DNA of 64,000 nt from Patagioenas fasciata (lineage: Eukaryota; Chordata; Aves; Columbiformes; Columbidae): the NCBI RefSeq assembly GCF_037038585.1, contig NC_092525.1, positions 2,892,969 through 2,956,968 on the forward strand. The letters are read 5' to 3'. The notes beneath the pieces are model-generated. The model had not been told where the DNA came from and did no database searches. It was given only the letters and a program-made list of their open reading frames with translations. The translations under genes and the position numbers were made by a program. This document shows, piece by piece, positions 21,445-33,300 of this stretch (position 1 is the first letter of the stretch; each line of letters begins with the position of its first letter).

Positions 21445-24400
21445 CAATTTTTAATAGCCAAAAGAAAATTAGGCATCTTTCTTACTAGAAATTAAATACT
21501 TTCTTAGCTTTTAGGTAAGACAAATTAAGATAAATCAGTCTTTATTGTCTAGAAAGATCATTTTGAAAATGGTTCTTAAGAAGCACTCTTGACCTGGCTC
21601 GGCTGTGCTTGTAATGCAGATAAACCTGTATCGATCACTGAGTCAGCTGTGTGAACACGCGAGGTCAGCGATGAGACGTGGCTGTCGGTTCCCGTGACAC
21701 AGATGCTGCACGAGCCAAGCGCAGGTTTTTCGTGCAGATGTTCCGTGTTCCCCCCGCACAGCACCGGACAGAAAACGAAGCACGTCCTGGCAGAGCATCA
21801 GCCAGAACAGTGTCTGGCAGCCCCTTCTGCGGGCGGTTCTCACCTCGGCCCGTGCTTTTCTGCTGGGCTGTGAATGCAAGGAGCAGCAATGTAGTGAAGA
21901 ACTGATTCCTGTGAAGTTTTCCCAGGGTCCTGTCTTAGGGATTAAAAGAGTGCCCTGCTCTTATCTGTCACCTTCAATCACATGTCTTACCAGGTGCACC
22001 AAAATGAAATGTGGATAAAAGCGCTTATTGCTAAAAGCATAAATAGACAATAGAGCTATAAATGCTTATAACAAGATAGTTTCCTTGAAGGACAAGCAAT
22101 AGTTGGTGTGTTGATGTTAAAGCTTCATCAGGAAGGCATTTTCTCCCTCAGCGCAGGTTCAGTCTGTGAGCGCGTTGTGCCCCGTGTTGCAGCCCCTGGA
22201 GCCTCAGGAGCTGGTGAACAGGGGAGGCTCCGTCACAGAGCGCCCGGGAGAGCTACTGAATGTTCTTCAGGTTCATGTTCCTTACAACCCCCTCTTTCCC
22301 CCTCAGGATTTATAGAGAATTTCACCTCTGAAGTCTTCTGGGAGCTGGAGACAGACAGAATCTTTGCCTTGAAAATCACTCCAGTGATCACTTCAGGATC
22401 TTTCAGAGAGAGATTTTGTTCATCAGACCTTGTCTTGTGTATTGATCTGTACGTTAACACATGCACTACAAATATCAAACCAAGATAAACACGTGTAGCT
22501 CACTACTGGATCTGGGTTAGACCACACACAGCAGTAACCGCTGTGCGCCTGAGGCAGCGGAACCTCAGCTTTTTTCTACCAAGCATATTGTAACCGTTCC
22601 ATTATAAGTTGCATTTGTCTGCTGTACCTGAGTAGGATATTTCTGCCAATGCGTTGGAGGCTTCTGCTTGCCTGTGTTCGTGCTGGTGTGCCAGCATCCT
22701 AGGGACTTACAACTTTGTCACCTCTCCGTGTCTTCTCGCGGGCTGACTTGACTGCTTACTCAATGATAAGATCTAATGCCAGTTAAAGCAATCAGGTACA
22801 GGCTCGGTCAAGGTTGTAGTAAATGCAGAAAAATCTCTTTAATGACACATCAGAAAGCTGAATGTTTGTTGCTCCCAGCTTTCATTGCAGAGATCTGTAA
22901 CACGAAGGAAAGATCAGGTGCGTGACTAAAGCTGGCTGGATGTCTTCGTGTATACAGAGGACCATGCACACCGAACTTGTAACTGCGCTGTTTCCAATCG
23001 CAACTGGCCACAATATAGCAGAGCATGTTATCAATGTTAATTCAAGAGCTAACTCCGTTGCTTTTATTAAATGCTGGATTGACCTATTCAGTGTGTTCCA
23101 CTCTCCATACAAGTTTTCATTGCAGAACGTCCCCAGCTGTCCGTGTGTGGGGAGGTGACTCCGATTCAGGTCCCCTTAGTTAGAAAAGAGTATATGGGGT
23201 ACTCAAGGACCATAAACAAAAAAACCCCAACACCTTTTATTTTGCAGCTTGGCCCAATTAGCAGGAAGATTTACGCTACTTAAGCCAAATTGGTGAACAG
23301 TTTAACAGCCAAAGGGTTTACACAAAGGAGTTTTGTGGCTCTAAGCCTTAGGTTATACTGCTCATAGAGGGAGAGGAGATGAAATAAGGGTGTAGGAAAG
23401 GAAAAGAGAAGCAAAGAAGGAGAACGAAAGGCCCGTCCCCTCCCATGTCAGCCCGCGGCCTTTGTCTGCGGGCCTCGGCTGGTGTTGGGATGTAAATCGC
23501 GATTCACCTTCTCCTGAGTGCCCCATCTGCTGCTGGACACGGTGTCCATACGGAATTGTTTTCGCTCTGAGTGACCCATCGCTGCGGGATGAGCTGTTGT
23601 TGCCATAATGTCTGAGACATAATTCTGTTGAGTCTCTGGCGCAGGAGGCAGATGGTGCTTGTCTGAAAAACCCCCAGTTTCAATCACTACAAGTGTTCAT
23701 GATTTGTTCAACATGAACGTTCTCTCATCCTAAGGGGGACTGTCAACTGGCAATCTTGGTGAGATGCGTTAACGGAGAAATCGTGTCATCGGTGAAATCA
23801 AGTGCTTCCTCTTATGAAATCTGTGTATATAAGCAAATTAAAGGTATCTGGACAAAACAAAACATCCTTAAGAGACCCTCCTGTCTCAGTCATTCTGGCC
23901 GGGGTCTGAGTGGCTGGAACATGAGGGTGGGCAGGATCAGGGCAGTGAGCAGCAGGGAACACCAAGAGTCACTCGTCCTTTCTTCTCAGGGCAGCACCGC
24001 ACTGTGATCATCTGCAGTGCTCAGAATCCTGTGATTTAACAGCACAAATTCTTCTATCATGCAATAGTTCCCACATCTGGTATCTTCTCAGCCAGGAACA
24101 AGATGGGTTTAGGGAGGGGATTGCAGATGTAAAGCGTTACCCGCAGTGTGTGGAAAGAAGATGCTCAGAGCCATGAACTGGTTGAGAACTGGGGGTCCCC
24201 GGTCTGCAGTTGGTGTTTTGTCTGCTCATCAGACACTGGCGCTAAGTGCTCAAGCAAACTTTCCTTTCCACAGTCAGGCCCACCTGGGAGCTGGTTGAAT
24301 GCATGAGCTGTCTTTAAAGAACACGTGAATTTATCTGATTCTCCGCTGGATTTTTTTCCCCCGTAGCTTTATGCCACCAGATTTGTTGCATTAATATGTT

Positions 24401-27400
24401 ACTTACATAATTCCCTGCAGACCCACCTCTCAAGCCTCTTGTCATGTTACTTACCTGACACATTCAATGCCTATACATCTCAGTAACAGTGTGCATCTTT
24501 GTACAACACAAACATGTGCGTGTGTGTATGCACATAAAGATATGTAATTTGGGTCAAATCTTTATTTGCTGTATGTAGGTATGATAACACAACTTGCAGA
24601 AAAACACAACCTACCAATGAAAACAAGTTTCAGCTCTGCCCATGGGTGTTTTACCTGGATGACTGTTGATTGTTCACCGTTACCCACCGGCGTCCTTTAA
24701 AACTCACAAAGGTATTGGGACTAGATTTGTTTTTTCATAACATGTTTGTATACTTAATGTATAATACATTAATAAAGTGCACATTATACAGTAATTTAAG
24801 CAACAAAATAATTTCAGTGGAGATTTCTGGAAGTAAATGAAGGTATAACTGACGTATTTTATAGCTGCCCAATTTGTAGTTAATATGGTCAAAAATGTGC
24901 GATTACATGCAGTTATGTTGTGTGTAGATGTGCAGTTGTATACCTTGCTGATAAGTGCATCCTATTGTGGGTATTTTCATAAGAATTGATATGGGAAAAT
25001 GAATCCAGGTGGTGTTTCTTCCACTCCCCCCTCCCATATTGTTGTGTTTGCTCTTTAGAAACTGTTTCTGATAATACGGCAAGTTGTTATTGTTGGTTTG
25101 AATTCCCTGTAGATCACTGAAATGAAACACACACAGCTTCATTTCAGCAGGTTGAATAGAAATGAATGGGAGATATCAGGAGACCCTGAGGGAAATGTAT
25201 CACATGAACTACTTGTGAGACCATTTAAAACTATTTATTATGTGCTAACTACACTTATTTTGTCCAATTAATAGCTAATTGCACGCTTTCTTAAAGCTAT
25301 CTTTCTGTTGAGTTATGGCTCCTTACAGAAATAATCCAAAGCACACTGATCCAGTGTCCTTCTTGAGTCAAAAAACCCTCACAAAGTGTGTTTTATTAAA
25401 CATGACTACAAACATATAGGCATTTATCAGTAAGGGTGGCCTTCATATTTACTGATTTTTATGGGTGAATTATCTACACAAAGTGACACAATGCATTAAT
25501 TCTGTAATGCAGAATGGTTACTTTTAGTCCGTTCCCTGCGTTTCCAGCAGAACTGTCTGTTCTGTGTCGTCCTTGCTGCGGGTCGGTTGCTCTGCCGTCT
25601 GGTTCAGGAGACTCACTGAGGGTAATGTCGCATGTCAATTTTATGGACATTCTTTCTAGAAACTCTGTGGGGTTTCTATTAACGTGAGGGCCTAGGGGAA
25701 TTAGAGTTGCATTTGATGTATTGATAAAACACACTTGATTCCATAGCTGTATGTTTAGTTCATTCTCTTGTGAAGCTTTCCTATGAGCTGTTGGCATTTG
25801 AGCTGTGTGTCCTGTGTCTGATAGCAGAATTTGACCTGGGATGACGGTATAAACTTGGAATTTGCTTCAAATAAATATGTGCATTTGCCTGTATCTGGCA
25901 GAGATGATTGCATTTTATGAGTAACCTCCTATCCTGATGTATGGAGTATGAACTTTATGAGCTTGCTTTGTTTCTCCAAGTTGTGTAAAGTGACAGTATG
26001 TGCTGTGCAACAGTTAAATCAGTGTCTCTTTTCAGAATAGTGTGTAAAGTATTGAACAAGACCCGTGAGCGTGTTCATTGTCTGTACAAACTCTGACACC
26101 GTGTCGGTGCTGGATTTGCTGCTCTCATTGCCCACGCCTGCACTCTGTCTGATGATGGTGAGTTTCTCCATTGATGACATGATCATGGCCAGATAAAGAC
26201 CCTCCTGGTGGAGAATAACCAGGCTGTTTGGTCTGGTTCCCCAACTGCTAAGCCCACACGACGTCTTTTTTTGGTCTCCGTAGGCTTTAGGTGGGTGTCT
26301 CTGGTCTGTCATTGCTGCTTTTGTGCTGATCTTCTTTCTGTCTCCATTCACTGGAATCACATCCTCCATTCAACTGCTGCAAGTCTGCACAGCCAGTCTG
26401 TTCAAGACAGCCAGTTTAAGCGTATTCTATTCAAAAGAAAGAAGTCTTTGGACACTCTGAGTTTACAGCTCTGTTCCGAAAGGGCACAAGTTAATACAGG
26501 TGGATCAACATTATGTAAATGCCATAGGACAAAATGTGGCTACTGTTGTTTATCTGCTACAATTTCTGCAGCATTTTCAGACAATTTTAGAAGTAGACTC
26601 TTGTAAGGAATCCAGGATCTTGTGCTTACCTGCATATTGCTCATTCTGCACATTGTCTTCAATTAATGCTGACCTGAGGTATTTATCTGCAGTACAACAC
26701 AGTGTAGATACTAAATCAGGTCCGGAAGCCATCTCAGGAGATGTATTAGCTCATAATTACATCAAAAATAGAAGGAATGCTACTTCCTTGTTTCCTGTGC
26801 TTATTGTAATAAGGCACATATGTGGTAGCAAGAGTTCGTGACCCCCATACTTCATATGCTTATAGCAGTGTACGAATAAGTTATTAAAATTAAACTGGCT
26901 TTCAGGTCTTCTGTTTTAATTACTTTTCCAATTTGACTCTTTGTGTTTTTCTTTATCACTGGAGTCCAACCCCACTCACTGTCCCGCGACTGGGGACTCC
27001 AGACAAGGGGACACAGATGTGGGGGTGGCTGCACAGTGGAGCTCAGCGGACTTGAGAACCACTCAGCTGGTGTGAGGATCAGACACGTACAAAGCAACTT
27101 TGCTTTCTAAATGATGAGGATGATGTGCTTTGTTTTGGAAGACATCAGATTTTGAATGTTTAAGGAAGCTGTAACTACCTCGATGTTTCCTTCTTACCGC
27201 AGTCGGATTTCTGGTTCTGTCTGTCGAGTTGTGCTCCTCTCCCGCACCAAGTGGTGATCGTGGGGCTCAGGGTGAGGGGGGGCAAGGAGGGCGGGGGTGT
27301 CCGTGGACTTGAATAAGTTTTGTTTGGGGTTTTTTAGACGCCTCTGTTGACACATTGTATAAAAACTGATTGCTGCAGTGCTAATGAATGAACAGGATGA

Positions 27401-27936
27401 TAAGCAACAGATTTGAGAACCTGTTTGGGTTTTGGTTTATTGAAAAATTATTATTTAACTCAAAAAGCAATAAGATCTTGCAGTGGTCTTCTAATACTTA
27501 CTGGTAGCTTTTTAATGTACTGGTTTGGAACTTTGAGATTATATTTGATATGAAGTGGCTGTTCCATCGTGGAATATTGCAGGAGTAAACTCTTGCATTT
27601 CAGCATTCCTGGCAGATCTGCAGCTTGATAAAGACCTGAGGCTGTTTAGTTTAATCAGACTTTTGTAGATCCCACCTTCACTGTTCAAAGCACTGGCTGT
27701 CAATGTGTTTTCTGGTGTTGTCACTTCTTTCTGAACAAAGACGACAGAGGTACACAGCTCTACTGGTATTGTCTGTTTTATTTAAACATGGAACTTTAAC
27801 TTGAAAGCTTAGAAAGCTGTGGTCTGTGGTATATCTTTGTAATGTTTGTAAATTCTTATGCAGATACTCTTATGCCAACCAGCACGAACTTTTGTGAGTG
27901 TGAACTGCTGTGCAGTTAGAAAGAAGAAAGGTGTGT
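21442..27936. other. D2 intergenic part, no supported gene
   Basis: Second copy of the sequence described for 12035-18530, with the same fossil frames (22233-22478, 23448-23687, 25474-25797 and 26019-26369, all minus). I saw no difference that opens or closes a frame. Confidence 0.4.
25474..26369 (-). pseudogene. Possible fossil exons, minus strand (D2)
   Basis: Duplicate of the pair at 16067-16962 with the same predicted residues. Identity here only reflects the recent duplication and is not evidence of selection. Confidence 0.2.
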
Positions 27937-27945
27937 GAGCTAAAC

Positions 27946-28736
27946 CAGCAGGAAGGCTGCAGCCGTGTAACCTGGGGGGCGCAAACGGCACGAAACGGGC
28001 TGCAGCGGCGGAGCCCTCGGTCCCGGGCTGTCCCGGGCAGGCGGCAGAGCCCTCGGTCCCGGGCAGACGCAGCCTGAAAGCTCCCGGCCCCGCCCTGCGG
28101 GCGGACAGCGCCGCTCTGCGGCCGCCGGTGGCTCCGGGACGGGAGGCGAGGGGCAGGGGGGGCCAGTGCCGGGCGCGGAGGCGGGGGGGGGGGCGCAGCC
28201 CGGTGGCGGACGCGGACGGGATTGGCTCCTGCGCGGGATGGGCGGGGACACGCTGCGTAAGTGCGCGGGCCGCGGAGCTCGTGCCGGCGGTGCGGCGGCT
28301 GGAGCAGCGCGCGAGGAACGGCGGGGCCGGCGGTGAGCGAGGGGCGGGCGGACAGCGGGGAGACTGGACGGGGCGGCCCGGGACCGGCTGAGGGGCGAGG
28401 CTGGAGGGTGACAGACGGGCTGGTTTCGGAAGGAGGAAGGCGAGGGGCAGCCAGCCGCAACAGCGCGGCCCCAGGCCGGGGCGAGGGGGAAACACGCGGG
28501 CGGCTGTGAGGGAAGGGAGCCCCGCGCTGAGCGCTGCGCGGGGCTCGGGCGGGGCCGTGGGGCGGAGGGGGAGCCCCCGTAGTGACACAGGACAGAGGGA
28601 GGAAAGCGAGCGGGAGGGGGCAGCGGCGGGTCGGGAGCGCCAAGGGGGGGCGCGAGGGGCGGGGGGGGCCGGGAACGGAGGGAGCGGCGGAGGAACCTGA
28701 GGGCGGGACGGCGCGGGAGGAGCTTAGGCGGGAAAA
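27946..28736 (+). promoter_or_regulatory. CpG-island promoter and first exon (D2)
   Basis: Copy of 18540-19330, with one G fewer in a G-run near 28190 (11 versus 12). The exon 1 donor is after 28256. This is the last copy of this promoter in the window: it lies upstream of the tandem array and none of the later units contains it. Confidence 0.6.
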
Positions 28737-29341
28737 GCTGAGGTACCTCGGGGAGGGGATGATATCGGGGGAGGCTTTGACAGGAAAGGCTGAGGTACCT
28801 CGGGGAGGGGATGATATTGGGGGAGGCTTTGACAGGAAAGGCTGAGGTACCTCAGGGAGGGGATGATATCGGGGGAGGCTTTGACAGGAAAGGCTGAGGT
28901 ACCTCGGGGAGGGGATGATATCGGGGGAGGCTTTGACAGGAAAGGCTGAGGTACCTCGGGAAGGGGATGATATCTGGGGAGGCTTTGACAGGAAAGGCTG
29001 AGCTACCTCGGGAAGGGGATGATATCGGGGGAGGCTTTGACGGGAATGGCTGAGGTACCTCAGGGAGGGGATGATATCGGGGGAGGCTTTGACGGGAAAG
29101 GCTGAGGTACCTCAGGGAGGGGATGACATCGGGGGAGGCTTTGACGAGAAAGGGTGAGGGACTTAAAGGAGAGGACGGAAGGGAGAGAGGTTTTGGTGGT
29201 AAAGGCTGAGGTACCTCAGGGAGGAGATGGCATCGCAGAGGCTGCAGTGGGAAATGCTGAGGTAGCTCTGGGACGGGATGGCACTAAGGTGTGGTTTCAA
29301 AGGGAAATGCTGAGGTACTTTGAGGAAAGGATGCTGGGCTA
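28737..29341 (+). repeat. 52-bp minisatellite in putative intron 1 (D2)
   Basis: Same array as 19331-19935 with the same copy number and the same variant order. A 52-bp array with unchanged copy number between D1 and D2 supports a recent duplication. Confidence 0.9.
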
Positions 29342-29543
29342 GGAACTATGAACACATCAGATCGGTTAAGAGAATGTTGATGACAGAAATTTCTACAGTA
29401 AAGTATTCCAGCAAAGACAGGGAGATGAGCAAAACTTATATCAGGCCTCCTAGGATTCCTGCAGGTTAGGGGTCAGGGATGATGAGGTTGTTAACTCGGT
29501 CCTAACTTTTTCTTTCTCTCCCTCTCTTGCAGCACCAGACTGA

Positions 29544-29798
29544 ATGGAGAAGCAAGTGGATGGGAAGTTCCTGCGCCACGACACAGACCACATTTATTAC
29601 TCTCGCCCTCCGAGACCCGGAGAACCGAACCGTTCTCATCGTGCCTTGAAGCAGCCTCTGCTCACGCGCTTCTCCCAGGGAGAAGGCAGAATGGCAGTAG
29701 CTCGCCACGTTATACCACAGGGTGCACACTCTGCAGCTTTCAAGCCCAGCTCTGCGTTAGCTCACCCCTGCAATTTTGCACCGCCCACGCAAATTTGA
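29544..29798 (+). CDS. Hypothetical 84-codon frame in exon A (D2)
   Basis: Same as 20138-20392, with identical predicted residues. From 29637 on, this exon is also the start of array unit U1. It is the last A-type 5' half in the window. Confidence 0.25.
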   Translation: MEKQVDGKFLRHDTDHIYYSRPPRPGEPNRSHRALKQPLLTRFSQGEGRMAVARHVIPQGAHSAAFKPSSALAHPCNFAPPTQI

Positions 29799-30104
29799 GT
29801 TGTCGCTGGTTGTTGCAGCGTTTGGCTTTGGTGAGGACAGCGTGTGTTTGTCAGCAGTTGGTGTAGGGTGGAATCTTGAGGAGAAAGTGATATTTCCGTG
29901 CCAGAACTGGTTGGTGTTTGCATGGTATTGTGGTAGTTGTTCCCACAGGTGATCAGTGCTGGAGTGTTATTGCAGGATGAGGGGATTTTGAAGGCTTGTC
30001 TGTGAGATGCACTAGAGGCAGCAGTTGCAAACGAAAGGCTGAGGTGTGGAGAGTTTGTCGGTGGGTTTTGGACAGTTGTCAGTTGAAGAGTTGGTTGTTT
30101 GCAG

Positions 30105-30317
30105 GTGAGGTGTAGAGCAGAGGGTGAAGCTGACTTTGCCTGGGCGGCGCAACTGGATGGGTGTGCAGAGCTGAGGAGAGCGGGCTTCTGCGGGTGACCC
30201 TAAAGCTGGAGAACCAGCCAGCGGCAGCTCCAGACAGTCCCGCTGCCGAGCTTGGCCGTGTAGGGCCAGTGCCCTGGGGCACAGGGAGTGTGACCCTCCG
30301 CAAGCACCAAACAGCAG
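30105..30317 (+). other. Candidate exon B (U1)
   Basis: Same boundaries and frame as 20699-20911. The variant GGCCGTG is present. Spliced to 30500 it reads 17 codons into module 1 before the TGA, which lies just before the provirus. Confidence 0.35.
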
Positions 30318-30562
30318 GTGAGGACTGTGGGGATTTGTACTGAGCTATGATATCTCTAAGGCATGTGCGAGGGGCCGGGGCCAAGGCAAGGTGGGCTCGT
30401 TGTGGGGTGTGGGGAGGTGTCAGCCCCCGGACTCAGCCCCTGTCTGATTGTAGTGCCCTTGGGCTGGTGTAGCTCAGTCCTCTGTGTGTTTCTCTTCAGG
30501 TGGAGCAGCGTGCAAAGGAAAAGCAAGGAAGGAGAGGAAGGTGGTGAACCTATGAGGAAGAG

Positions 30563-31542
30563 TGTAGCGAATCTGGCGTGGACTCACGGTAAGGTGCCAT
30601 GAGAGACATTTATTACAAACTCAGGTTTGCATTTATACTCGCTATGATGCTTGCTCAAGCATTTGCTCTTTAGCTAAGTTAGACATGACATGAGCGATGT
30701 AACTGCCATATACGCATTTTTTTCTATAGTAAGCTGTCCCTCTGTCCCTGATGTATCAGTCCTGTATCCTGTATCTTAGTAGTCATAATTTTTCCCCAAG
30801 TAGATGAATATTTGCAAGCAGCTTTATCTCCAGTCGTTACCTGTTCATATAATTCTCATTCATCTTTGTGCCATGTCTCCAACTGAAATGTACCAGTTGT
30901 AGGAAAGTCTAGCACATGATTAGCAATCCATTGTAATAAACTCACCAATCAGACCCCTGATACATCCTGATTTTGCGTTTGTAGCGCATGTTGAAGGACA
31001 TCCAGGGTTTGTCTTTGCTTAAGGGATAACTTCCCTCCCATGGTTCCCAATCGCTCACCTTTCGTTGGTGGTGGGCGCGCACTGTCCTGGTTCCCGGTCC
31101 TGTTTCCTGGTTCGATTGGGCTTCGCTACCAGAGCGGCTACTGCCTTTATAGGCACGCTGAAAGTCCCTGTTCCAGGGCGCCATTTGTAGCGAATGCGGT
31201 ACGGACTCTCTTTTAAGGTGCAATGAGAGATGTTTATTACAAATTCAGGCTTGCGTTTATACTCGCTATGATGCTTGCTCAAGCATTTGTTGATTAGCTA
31301 AGTTAGTCATTACATAAGTGATGTGTTTTGTGTTCCCACCAAAGTCACTGCCATAAACACCTTTTTTGTCTATCACAAGCTGTCCCTCTGTCCTTGATGC
31401 ATCAATCCTGTATCAACTCCTCTGTCCTTGATGTATCACATAGCATACAGTCCTTTGTTCTTGTATTTTTCCACTAATGCTTGTTCTCATGCTGTTGACT
31501 CTTGCAGTTTCTCACGTGCCCGGGCTTCCGTGTTCTGACACA
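30563..31542 (-). mobile_element. Deleted ERVK-like provirus (U1)
   Basis: A 980-bp element in reverse orientation, with TG...CA termini and a 6-bp target duplication GAAGAG (30557-30562 and 31543-31548), as is usual for class II (betaretrovirus-like) ERVs. The 5' LTR is 31186-31542 (357 bp), with TATAAA near 31256 and AATAAA near 31233 on the minus strand. A primer-binding site at about 31166-31183 follows two bases after the LTR and begins TGGCGCCC, as for lysine tRNA. About 310 bp of leader remains (30850-31165). The left LTR (30563 to about 30850) lacks much of U3. All gag, pro, pol and env coding sequence is deleted, so the element is defective. Confidence 0.8.
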
Positions 31543-31730
31543 GAAGAGCAATCACGAAAGAGGATTGGAGCGCACCTGTGAGTCAAGCAGAGTCAAGAAA
31601 GAAGATGACAGTGGTGGACCTGTGAGTCAGGAGGGGACAAAAGAGGAGAAAGGTGATGGAGCTACGAGTCAAGAGTGAGGAGGAAGATGGGCAGGCTGAG
31701 CCAGCGAGAAGGAGAATGTATCCTTAAGCA
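31543..31730 (+). pseudogene. Module 1, right part after provirus (U1)
   Basis: The left part of this exon-like module is 30500-30562 and the right part resumes here at GAAGAGCAATCACGAAAGAGG. Joined across the provirus it aligns with uninterrupted module 2 (32300-32340). The left part has TGA where modules 2 and 3 have CGA, five bases before the insertion flank. Module 1 is therefore broken twice. Equivalent right parts are at about 40281-40468, 48909-49096 and 57633-57820. Confidence 0.5.
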
Positions 31731-31789
31731 CAGGGAACGATCTGTGATTAGTGCGTCCCCCTCCCACCCCTAGAAACCGTGCTCGGGGG

Positions 31790-33290
31790 TAAAGTGGTAA
31801 AATGGGAGCAGGGGCTGTTGGCTGTGTTTTGGGAGGTGGGGGTGGTGAGCAGGGGCTGGGCTCTTGGACTTGGGAGCAGTTAAGGGAGCAGGGTGGTCAT
31901 CCCTTGGGAGGTGTCTGTCTGCCAGCAGGTAAAGGAGGGGGAAGAGGATCCTGCCGGGGTGAGGGCCTGGCCAGCTCTCCACTCCCAGGGCTCTTGATGC
32001 TGGTGTGGTGTGTTGCTGTAAGTGCCAGGGGTGACTGGCAAAGAAAGTCTTTGTGGTGTGCATGCTGGGAAACTGTGCTGCTACGGAGGGGCTGGGTTGG
32101 TGGGAAGGCCTGTGCGGGGGGCCGGGGCCAAGGCAAGGTGGCCTTGTGGTGGGGTGTGGGGATGCGTCAGCGACCGGACTCGCCCCCTCGCGTGACTGTA
32201 CGGGCCTGGGGTGGGTATATTTTTGTTTTCTGTGCATCTCTGTTCGGGTGGAGCAGCTCGCAAAGGTGAAAGCAAGAAAGAAGAGGAAGGTGGTGAACCT
32301 ACGAGGAAGAGCGATCAAGAAAGAGGATTGGAGTGCATCTGCAAGTCAACAGGGATCAAGAAAGAAGATGACGGTGGTAGAGCTGCGTGTCAGGAGGGAT
32401 CAAGAAAGAAGAGGAGGAAGGTGATGGAGCTGCGAGGCAGGAGTGAGGAGGAAGAAAATGTCCCCCTTGGGACAGGGACCTCCCTGTAATCAGGACTGCG
32501 CCCTCCCACCCCTGGAAAGTGCTCAGGGGCCCAGACATCCATGGGAAGGTTGTGTCCGACAACACGAGCCAGATCTTCAGCACTGGCTGCTGTTCAGCTG
32601 GGACCAGGGGCTGCTGGTGGGGTTTTGGGAGGCGGGGTGGGTGAGTAGAGGCTGGGCTTTTGTACTCATGAGTGGTTGAGAGAGAGGGCTGGACACCTCT
32701 TGGGAGGTGTCTTGTCTGTCTGCCATCAGCTAAAGGAGGGGGAAGAGGATCCTGCCGGGGTGAGGGCCTGGCCAGCTCTCCACTCCCAGGGCTCTTGATG
32801 CTGATGTGGTGTGTTGCTGTAAGTGCCAGGGGTGACTGGCAAAGAAAGTCTTTGTGGGGTGCATGCTGGGAAACTGTGCTGCTACGGAGGGGCTGGGTTG
32901 GTGGGAAGGCCTGTGCGGGGGGCCGGGGCCAAGGCAAGGTGGGCTTGCTGTGGGATGTGGGGATGCGTCAGCGAGCGGACTCACCCCCTATGTGACTGTA
33001 CGGGCTTGGGGTGGGTGTATTTCTGTCTTCAGGGCATTTCGGTTTGGGTGGAGCAGCTCACAAAGGCGAAAGCAAGAAAGGAAAGTAAGGTTGTGAACTT
33101 ACGAGAAAGAGTGATCAAGAAAGAGGATTTGAGTTCATCCGGGAGTCGAGGGATCAAGAAAGAAGAGGAGGAAGGTGATGGACGTGCATATTGAAAATGA
33201 GAGGGAAGATGGGCAACCTGAAGCATGGAGCAAGGGAATGTCTCCTAGAACAAAGGGACCTTTCTGTAATCAGAGATCCCCCCTCCTACC
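31790..33290 (+). repeat. Modules 2 and 3, 800-bp tandem repeat (U1)
   Basis: Two copies offset by 801 bp (for example TGGGAAGGCCTGTGCGGGG at 32101 and 32902). Module 2 exon-like part is 32248-32489; its acceptor is lost (TTCGGG where module 1 has TTCAGG). Module 3 is 33033-33194, with acceptor TTCTGTCTTCAG. In one frame they read VEQL(A/T)KxKARKxxKVVNLRxRxIKKED and then stop. Module 2 also has a second open frame ending at 32489. The basic, Lys/Arg/Glu-rich composition suggests low-complexity protein if ever coding. Both contain a short 44-bp internal repeat (GATCAAGAAAGA at 32310, 32354, 32398). Confidence 0.55.
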
Positions 33291-33300
33291 CTACAAACTG

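Larger units (their letters stand above)
21442..30849 (+). repeat. 9.4-kb tandem duplication, copy D2
   Basis: Direct repeat of D1. Unlike D1 it continues without interruption into the rest of the provirus and array unit U1, so D2 sits in the ancestral right-hand context and D1 in the ancestral left-hand context. The shared bases at the junction are limited to about ATA or ATACAA, indicating microhomology rather than long homology at the breakpoint. Confidence 0.9.

Noticed and set aside
31096-31145. GGTTCGATTGGG as a tRNA B box
   Set aside because: No A box or cloverleaf around it. It lies in the retroviral leader next to the primer-binding site.
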